This document shows, in pieces, positions 7,213-12,801 of a stretch of DNA of 28,047 nucleotides. The DNA comes from JABDDM01 sp038240295 (lineage in GTDB: Bacteria > Bacteroidota > Ignavibacteria > Palsa-1295), in the NCBI GenBank assembly GCA_038240295.1, contig JBBSDW010000021.1, forward strand, positions 1-28,047. The letters are read 5' to 3'. The position numbers and the translations under genes were made by a program. The notes beneath the pieces are model-generated. The model ran no database searches and was not told the origin of the DNA. It saw only the letters and a list, made by a program, of their open reading frames with translations. Position 1 is the stretch's first letter, and every line of letters starts with the position of its first letter.

Positions 7213-8028
7213 TCACAACTTGAATTTCTTTGCCGTTCCCCGCTCGAACAGGCGGTAGAAGGCAAGTTGTATCCACGGCAGAATTTTTACCCCACTTCCC
7301 ACAGGGTAGCTGAAGCGAGGATTTTTTGTCTTGAGTATTTTTAGGACTGCGTCTGCCACAGGTCTCGGCAATGGGGCATTTTCGACGGATGACGAAAAGA
7401 CTGCCAATGCGCGTTGTCGTACCGCGTCATAATCGCTGATGGCCGGATTGGCAAACTCGATCGCCTTATCGATCCCAGTCTTGTAGAAACCAGGTTCGAC
7501 GACTGACACCTTGAGATTGAAGCCCCGCACTTCGTATCTCAGCGACTTGAAAAACCCTTCGAGTGCATGCTTCGAAGCCGAGTAATAACTCTCGAAAGGC
7601 ACACCGATCAGTCCTGCCAGCGATCCGATTGTGATGATGTTTCCACTTTTTTGACGACGCATCAGCGGCAGAACTGCCCTTGTCATGTTCACAGCTCCCC
7701 AGAAATTAGTTTGGAATTGCTTCAACGCGAGCGCTTCGCTCGTCTCTTCCGCGCTCCCGCAAATCGCAATCCCTGCGTTATTGATCAACACATCGAGCGT
7801 CGGCGTTTTTGTCAGCAAAAGCGACATGCAGGCCGAAATGGAATCCGTCGAAGTGATATCGAGCGGAAGCAGTTCGAACGGCAGCTTCGCCCGTTGCTTT
7901 TCCGGAAACCGGCTTGTGCCATACACGTGATAGCCATTCGCCTGTAGCGTGTTCGCAATGCACAATCCGATTCCCGAAGTCGCTCCCGTCACGAGTACTA
8001 TTTTCATTTCATCTGTAAGTTGCGTCAT
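7213..8028 (-). CDS. Short-chain dehydrogenase/reductase (SDR), classical type
   Basis: A 271-residue Rossmann-fold oxidoreductase. It shows the nucleotide-binding TGATSGIG near the N-terminus, the structural NNAG motif, the catalytic serine in IITIGSLAGLIG, and the YSASK catalytic Tyr/Lys motif, then VVEPGFYKT. These are all classical SDR residues, so it should be an active NAD(P)-dependent reductase on an unknown substrate. The basic residue of SRF after the second strand hints at NADPH. I chose ATG 8026-8028; the ATG at 8005-8007 (MKIVLVTGA) is equally plausible and fits the usual family length. It lies in one operon with the ArsR and AHSA1 genes, 57 bases downstream of the latter. Confidence 0.93.
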   Translation of the reverse strand: MTQLTDEMKIVLVTGATSGIGLCIANTLQANGYHVYGTSRFPEKQRAKLPFELLPLDITSTDSISACMSLLLTKTPTLDVLINNAGIAICGSAEETSEALALKQFQTNFWGAVNMTRAVLPLMRRQKSGNIITIGSLAGLIGVPFESYYSASKHALEGFFKSLRYEVRGFNLKVSVVEPGFYKTGIDKAIEFANPAISDYDAVRQRALAVFSSSVENAPLPRPVADAVLKILKTKNPRFSYPVGSGVKILPWIQLAFYRLFERGTAKKFKL

Positions 8029-8085
8029 CCCTGCCAATCAGCAACGCGTAGCAACTAACGCACCGACGGCATAATATGCACCGAG

Positions 8086-9006
8086 CTATTTGCGCTCAAG
8101 AAATGGCTTCAGCGACTTATCGAGGACACCTTGCCATCCCTCGTTAAAGTTGTCAAGATCGAAACCAGGCTCCGTAATCGGAGCGAATGTTTCGATCCCG
8201 AGATGCGACAATCTCAGTTTAGTATCATCTCCGTTTGGCCACAGCTCGAATGTTAGCAGCGAATCGCCAACGTAGCCATCGAAGCGCCAGGTATAAGCCA
8301 GCTTTTTCATTGGGATGACTTCGGTGACTTTGCACAGATGCAGATAAAGCTTTTCCGGGGGGCCGCCCTGAAAGTCGAAGGCGAATCCAACTTCCGGCTT
8401 GAACTCAGCGACATCGAAAAACCATTTCCTCATTGCGCCCGCATCGGTGAGCGCCTCCCACACTTTTTCAACAGGCGCATGGTAGACTCTATCGAGGATG
8501 ACAGATCGGGCAGGTTCTTCACTTCGCAACAACGTTTCAAGTTTATCGAGGCTTCCACTCCAGCCTTCTTTCATGCCCGAAAGTGCACCAGCGATTTTCT
8601 CGGTTGCGTGCAAGACTTTGACGTGCACCGTTAATTTTGTTTTCCCGCCAAGATCTTCGAATGTAATGGTATTCCGATTTTCCAGCTCGGCCGTTCCATC
8701 CGAATGTTCTTCGGCAGTTGTGATAAAGACGAGGCGCTCCGGTGCTTCGATCACCTCGAAGTGTCCGCCCATCGGATAGCGAACACTGTTTGGCGCCATC
8801 ATGTCGATCCGGATCTTGCCTCCGGGCCGGGCATCGACTTCGCAGAGTGGGTTGGTAAAGAATTTCGGTCCCCACCATTTCTGCATTTGAATGGGGTCGA
8901 TCCATGCTTTGAATACAAGTTCGCGCGGTGCATCATAAATGCGTGTCAGTGTTAACTCCTTTGTCGAGGCTGGTGACTCCAGGATTTCTGTTTCAGGGTT
9001 TGCCAT
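8086..9006 (-). CDS. Double-domain AHSA1/SRPBCC (START-like) protein
   Basis: A 306-residue protein made of two AHSA1-type SRPBCC domains in tandem, where one is usual. The first opens with RIYDAPRELVFKAWIDPIQM and WWGPKFF and ends with the EGWSGSLDKLETLL helix. The second opens with RVYHAPVEKVWEALTDAG and RKWFF and ends EGWQGVLDKSLKPFL. Each domain carries its own start and its own terminal helix, so this is a fusion and not an insertion. These folds bind hydrophobic ligands in a helix-grip cavity. The ATG at 9004-9006 overlaps the end of the ArsR gene by 14 bases; ArsR-AHSA1 pairs are a very common operon. Ligand unknown. Confidence 0.9.
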   Translation of the reverse strand: MANPETEILESPASTKELTLTRIYDAPRELVFKAWIDPIQMQKWWGPKFFTNPLCEVDARPGGKIRIDMMAPNSVRYPMGGHFEVIEAPERLVFITTAEEHSDGTAELENRNTITFEDLGGKTKLTVHVKVLHATEKIAGALSGMKEGWSGSLDKLETLLRSEEPARSVILDRVYHAPVEKVWEALTDAGAMRKWFFDVAEFKPEVGFAFDFQGGPPEKLYLHLCKVTEVIPMKKLAYTWRFDGYVGDSLLTFELWPNGDDTKLRLSHLGIETFAPITEPGFDLDNFNEGWQGVLDKSLKPFLERK

Positions 9007-9343
9007 CGTTTTTTTCGGATTGTTGAAGTTCTTTAAGATAGAGTTCAAGTGCATCGAGCTTGCTCTCCCAGAGTTTGCGATATTGATCGAGCCAGTCGGA
9101 GACCTCGGTCAGCCGTTCCGGCCTAAGCATGCAATAGCGCTCACGGCCCTCCTGCGCAATGCTGACGAGTCCGCATTCGGCAAGGATCTTCACATGCTTC
9201 GAGACGGCCGGCCGACTGATCTCGAAATGCTCGGCAACCCCATTGAGTGTCAGCGTTTGCGAGGCCAACAAAGCAAGGATCGCTCGCCGTGTCGGATCGG
9301 CGATCGCTTGAAAAATGTCTCGTGCAGGTGCATTTGTAACCAT
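8993..9343 (-). CDS. ArsR-family HTH transcriptional repressor
   Basis: A 116-residue winged-helix regulator. It shows the typical IFQAIADPTRRAILALLASQ opening and recognition helix FEISRPAVSKHVKILAECGL, then a wing with GRERYCMLRPERL. There is no ArsR-type metal motif such as CxCxxC in the recognition helix region, so this is the non-metal subgroup normally found beside AHSA1 proteins. It heads the operon ArsR, AHSA1 pair, SDR, VOC. The promoter just upstream, extending into the first codon, carries several GTAAC/GTTAC inverted half-sites, which are the obvious autoregulatory operators. Confidence 0.95.
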   Translation of the reverse strand: MVTNAPARDIFQAIADPTRRAILALLASQTLTLNGVAEHFEISRPAVSKHVKILAECGLVSIAQEGRERYCMLRPERLTEVSDWLDQYRKLWESKLDALELYLKELQQSEKNDGKP

Positions 9344-9376
9344 CTGGTTACGAATATACGTAACTTTTCGGTTACG
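9336..9376. promoter_or_regulatory. Operator array of GTAAC/GTTAC half-sites over the ArsR start and promoter
   Basis: Four half-sites alternate in orientation: GTAAC at 9336-9340, GTTAC at 9347-9351, GTAAC at 9360-9364 and GTTAC at 9371-9375, with centres 11, 13 and 11 bases apart. Two palindromes result. GTAACCATCTGGTTAC (9336-9351) is perfect and contains the arsR start codon. GTTACGAATATACGTAAC (9347-9364) has six-base perfect arms. The minus-strand TATATTCG (9351-9358), a near match to the -7 TAnnTTTG element, lies inside the second palindrome, so a bound repressor would cover the promoter. Confidence 0.75.
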
Positions 9377-9815
9377 CGTTCACTTTTTCAGAAAAAATCG
9401 GAAGTCTATCGAATCGGAACATGTGAAGGAGTGCTTCGAGCGAGAGCAGATTTAAACACAGAAAGGTACCTTGAAACTCAAAGAATGCTTGGAAAATGAA
9501 AGCATTTTATCGGCCAATTGCTTGCTGCCATCGCCACACGCCAGGGTGGTCTGTTAGTTGGCAGAAGTCATCGTAAGTTGAACCGATTGTAGCATAATCT
9601 GCGCAACATTAATACCCACGTGTCGGTCGCTTGCCGGACGAATGATTCTTGCAAGATAAACCAACTCGCGTCTGAACGAACTCACTACATATCGAACGGG
9701 AATCGGCCTGACATCTGAATCTCGTGTCTCAAGATCCCACAGTACAGTCTGCATTGCGTGCCGCCTGGATCCGTTGACTGCTTACCGAAGACCGCTATAA
9801 ATGGACTTTCCCTGC
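9377..9815. other. 439-base stretch without a recognisable gene
   Basis: Upstream of the ArsR operators I see no convincing gene. A 66-codon minus-strand frame (9554-9754, MQTVLWDLETRDSDVRPIPV at its start) ends with a hydrophobic segment NVAQIMLQSVQL, and I cannot assign it to a family. It could be the remnant of a degraded gene; the neighbouring gap at 11157-11617 contains a clear remnant. No RNA gene or strong terminator hairpin is visible. Confidence 0.5.
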
Positions 9816-11156
9816 TCAAAACATAGATCTCATGTCGTCGCTGGTAGTGGGAAAGGCGAATATTGGCGCTTTAAGCTGTTCAGTCGTCAGTTCTAATTCG
9901 ATAGCAAGCGAAAAGATGTTGATGAGGTCATCTGCATGATTGCCAATTAGATGTGCGCCAATGATCTTGTTCGAGCCTTTTTCAACGAAGACCTTACTCC
10001 TGGCATGCTTCAGGTTTAGCCGCTTGGAATCAAACCATTCAGTCAAATCGGTCGTGATCGTATTAAAGTCAAGACCCTTATCGTGAGCTTCTTTTTCTAA
10101 GTACCCAACCTTGGCGGCTGTCGGGGTGGAAAAAATGACACTCGGTGTAGAAAGATAACTCGGTTGCTTCCTTTCTTTTCCGAGCAGGTTATCGGCAACG
10201 ATACTGCCATGAATCTTAGAAACGGGTGAGAGCGGAGGTCCGGCAGCAGCGGCGTCACCACCGGCATATACGTCCTGGTTGGAAGTGCTGCGTAAGTACT
10301 CGTTTACCAGAACCCCACGATGCTTGTCATAGGCCACATTGGTTGCCTCAAGATTTAGTTCACCTATAGCCGGGGGGCGGCCGGCGCCGTGAATAACGAT
10401 ATCGGCATCGAACGTCTTGCCGTGAGATGTCATGACCGTGAATATATCGCCATGTTTTGTGATTTTCTGCACCATAGAATTCATTTCAACCTTGATCCCC
10501 ACCGCGTAAGATGCATCCAGAAGCGTATTGATGATGTCTGTGTCAAACATGGGGAGCGGCTTGTCGTCGTTGTGCAAGATCGTGACGCTGGCCCCAAATC
10601 GTGCAGCAATATGCGCGAACTCAAAGGAGATGTAACCACCTCCGACAAAGAGTACGCGTGCAGGCAGATCATCAAGTTCCAAAAAGGCATCACTGGTAGT
10701 CAGGTACTCAAAACCTTCAATGGGGAGCTTGGCCGGTTTGGCACCAACGGCAATATGCACCTTTTTGCCTTCCAGTTGCTCGCCATTAACTTCGATCTGT
10801 AAATTGCCGATAAAGCGCGGAGAGCCAACAAATACGTCGATCCCGGCCTCTTTCAGGGCATGCTCCGTCTTGGGAGGTACTGGATCAGTAAATGTACGCT
10901 TAAATGAAATCAGCTCGGCCCAGCTCATTATCGGTTGCTCACGAACGATGCCGAGTTCGCCCAGACGCCGACTAATGTCTGCAATTTCCGCTGTGCCGGA
11001 CAACACCTTTTTAGGGATACAGCCACACACGGAACAAGTCCCGCCAAACGAACCGTCGTTTATCACTGCTACCTTCCAGCCTGCTTCCCGGCACTTCATC
11101 GCTACCTGATAGCCTGCTCCACCCGTTCCGAGCACGATAAGATCATACATTCGCAT
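9816..11156 (-). CDS. Glutathione/mercuric reductase-like FAD-dependent pyridine nucleotide-disulfide oxidoreductase
   Basis: A 446-residue flavoprotein with the class I disulfide reductase layout. The FAD-binding YDLIVLGTGGAGYQVAMKC is at the N-terminus. The active-site loop GGTCSVCGCIPKKV comes next (redox Cys 41 and 46, plus an unusual extra Cys 44). The NAD(P)-binding VLFVGGGYISFEFAHIAARF is in the middle, the second FAD motif is DVYAGGDAA, and a C-terminal dimerisation domain follows. The usual C-terminal catalytic HPT...E motif is replaced by FAFPTTSDDM, so the active-site His is Phe. Classical glutathione, lipoamide or mercury reduction is therefore doubtful. It stands alone between degraded regions, and its substrate is unknown. 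A second ATG two codons in is equally good. Confidence 0.92.
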   Translation of the reverse strand: MRMYDLIVLGTGGAGYQVAMKCREAGWKVAVINDGSFGGTCSVCGCIPKKVLSGTAEIADISRRLGELGIVREQPIMSWAELISFKRTFTDPVPPKTEHALKEAGIDVFVGSPRFIGNLQIEVNGEQLEGKKVHIAVGAKPAKLPIEGFEYLTTSDAFLELDDLPARVLFVGGGYISFEFAHIAARFGASVTILHNDDKPLPMFDTDIINTLLDASYAVGIKVEMNSMVQKITKHGDIFTVMTSHGKTFDADIVIHGAGRPPAIGELNLEATNVAYDKHRGVLVNEYLRSTSNQDVYAGGDAAAAGPPLSPVSKIHGSIVADNLLGKERKQPSYLSTPSVIFSTPTAAKVGYLEKEAHDKGLDFNTITTDLTEWFDSKRLNLKHARSKVFVEKGSNKIIGAHLIGNHADDLINIFSLAIELELTTEQLKAPIFAFPTTSDDMRSMF

Positions 11157-11617
11157 CGCCCAATCCTCTTTGTTACTTTAGTGACGTGTAAGGATGCAAG
11201 AGACTGCCAAGCACGGGAGGGCCAGAGTGCCAGAATTATGCCCAACACATCTCCGAATGTAACGAAATCTCTCGTGCCGATGCTGGAATAAACATAACGG
11301 CCATAGGCTCTCCAATCCGGCGCCACACGCCCGACGAGTCCAGACTGCAGTGCAGACTCAACAATAGCACCGGCTACATTTCTATCAACATTCGCACGAA
11401 TGTAAACGGCATGAGACCAGAAGAAACACAGGAATATTCCGGTTCCAGATTAATCACCGAGTTTGTTTCAGTCAGGATCAGAATATCCGCATCGATCCTT
11501 TTTAGCTCCTGCAGGATGAGCATGTTTTTCGCAGAGGGAGACTTTAGAATCCTGGGTCGTTCAAGATTCCACGTTGCGATTCTTTAAGTTTTTTGGTTCA
11601 TTCAAAGCGCAGGATTC
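11157..11617. other. 461-base stretch with no intact gene
   Basis: The right half holds a truncated endonuclease/exonuclease/phosphatase remnant (listed separately). The left half, on the minus strand, has a stop-free frame running into the flavoprotein start with coding-like composition (VAPDWRAYGRYVYSSIG, then FVTFGDVLGIILALWP). It includes a hydrophobic stretch and overlaps the flavoprotein gene, and I cannot name it. The region looks like a joint of two gene remnants. Confidence 0.55.
11374..11583 (-). pseudogene. Truncated endonuclease/exonuclease/phosphatase-family remnant
   Basis: The frame reads RIATWNLERPRI, then ILQELKRIDADILILTETNS and VINLEPEYSCVSSGLM before running into unrelated residues and a stop. 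This is the start of a small EEP-fold nuclease family, whose members open with (M)RIATWNLER and carry the metal-binding Glu of LTETNS. About 55 codons of a gene normally about 200-250 codons long are left. The codon that should be the start is replaced by TAA (11584-11586), so there is no proper start. Similarity beyond SSGLM is lost. Confidence 0.7.
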
Positions 11618-12772
11618 CTACGTCGCGATCTGCCGCTTGACCGCATCGAACATCTGATCGACCGAGAGATGATCGAGACAGAAATAATCGGGGTTGATGC
11701 ATTTGCCTCGAAAGTAGCAGATGCAGGGCTTTGCAGGTTCAATGATCTCGCCAAGGTCATAGAGATCGCCAAACTCATGGCGGTTGAAAATATTGTTTAA
11801 AAGGACCAATCGCTTTTTGAGTGCGATCGCGATATGCATGCTCATTGTAACGCCCGAAACGATAAGCTCGCATTTATCTACAAGTGCGATGAATTTCTTT
11901 AGCGGGAAATAGCCCAAATAATGCGCTTTGCCATTCGCGAGTTTTGCAATCTTTTTGTTGCGCTCATCTTCGTCAGGTCCTCCGAGGAGGATGACGGTGT
12001 AGCCAAGATCCGCAACTCGCTCGGCAAGCTTTGCCCATGATTCCGGGTCCCACAATCGCGAGGTCCACCGAATGCCTGCGCCGGTGTTCATGCCGATGAT
12101 CGGCTTGCCCATTGACAGTGCAGGAAACTCCGTTTCGACTGGTCTATCAATAATATACTCTTCGCCGTTAAACGTCCAACCGCATATCTCGAAGAGCTCT
12201 TGAGGATAGGATTTCCTGTTCGCGAGACTTACGTCATCGAAGATTCCGGTTATGAATTTATCGCGGGCGTCTTGATTGGCTGGTTCCGATTCGCCAAACC
12301 TGCCAAGCACGAAGCCTAATTTCTTCGAAGCGGTAATGTTGTTTGCAAGCGCACATGCATGTTTGTCTTTGTCAAGGTTTATGAGAAGCGAGAACTCAAG
12401 CGCATCGAGTGTACGGAGGCTTTCGGAATTCCAGGGGAGAATTCGGTCGACGAGCGAAGCAGGCACAAGATCTGGCGATTGCGTCAACCACCAGATTCGT
12501 GCTGACGGGTGCTCTTTTTTCAAGCGATGAAGGATCGGCGTCGTGCGCAGCACATCGCCAGCCGCTCCAAGCTTGATGATGAGAATATTTTCCGTTACCG
12601 GTTCGTAGTAGGGACAGCCATCGCAGTGAACGCCTTCGCGCTTATTCGGAATGCAGGGAATATCGCCGCGAAAATGTCTGCAATCGGCGTGATAGATGAT
12701 CGAATCGTATTCAGGCATTCTCGGCAGCGACGGAGTATGAGGGCGATAACGTTGAAAAAGCGCTTCGCTCAT
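11618..12772 (-). CDS. Glycosyltransferase family 9 (heptosyltransferase-like) protein
   Basis: A 384-residue GT-B enzyme of the ADP-heptose:LPS heptosyltransferase type, acting on envelope polysaccharide at the cytoplasmic face. It shows the GT9 opening ILIIKLGAAGDVLRTTPIL (about residues 65-83), the acceptor-side WWLTQS, and the nucleotide-sugar half YTVILLGGPDEDERNKKIA with ELIVSGVTMSMHIAIALKKR. Before the GT9 core lies a Cys-rich head (His28, Cys31, Cys40, Cys50, Cys53) resembling a small metal site. A second Cys group (CICYFRGKC) sits near the C-terminus. The gene follows the GT2 gene by 29 bases, and its start codon lies in a hairpin (12760-12787). Confidence 0.92.
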   Translation of the reverse strand: MSEALFQRYRPHTPSLPRMPEYDSIIYHADCRHFRGDIPCIPNKREGVHCDGCPYYEPVTENILIIKLGAAGDVLRTTPILHRLKKEHPSARIWWLTQSPDLVPASLVDRILPWNSESLRTLDALEFSLLINLDKDKHACALANNITASKKLGFVLGRFGESEPANQDARDKFITGIFDDVSLANRKSYPQELFEICGWTFNGEEYIIDRPVETEFPALSMGKPIIGMNTGAGIRWTSRLWDPESWAKLAERVADLGYTVILLGGPDEDERNKKIAKLANGKAHYLGYFPLKKFIALVDKCELIVSGVTMSMHIAIALKKRLVLLNNIFNRHEFGDLYDLGEIIEPAKPCICYFRGKCINPDYFCLDHLSVDQMFDAVKRQIAT

Positions 12773-12787
12773 TCAGGAGCGAAGCGC
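12760..12787 (-). terminator. Terminator-like hairpin over the GT9 start codon
   Basis: On the minus strand an 11-base perfect stem (GCGCTTCGCTC with GAGCGAAGCGC) encloses the loop CTGAAT and is followed at once by TTTTT. This is an intrinsic-terminator shape. It sits between the GT2 stop (12802) and the first codons of GT9, and two bases of the ATG are in the loop. It may end part of the GT2 transcript, block GT9 translation, or both. It might also be a coding coincidence, since codons 2-4 of GT9 form one arm. Confidence 0.6.
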
Positions 12788-12801
12788 AGTGGCAATTCAA
12801 A

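Noticed and set aside
9554..9754. 66-codon minus-strand frame
   Set aside because: No recognisable family or start signal; kept only as a possible remnant in the gap description.
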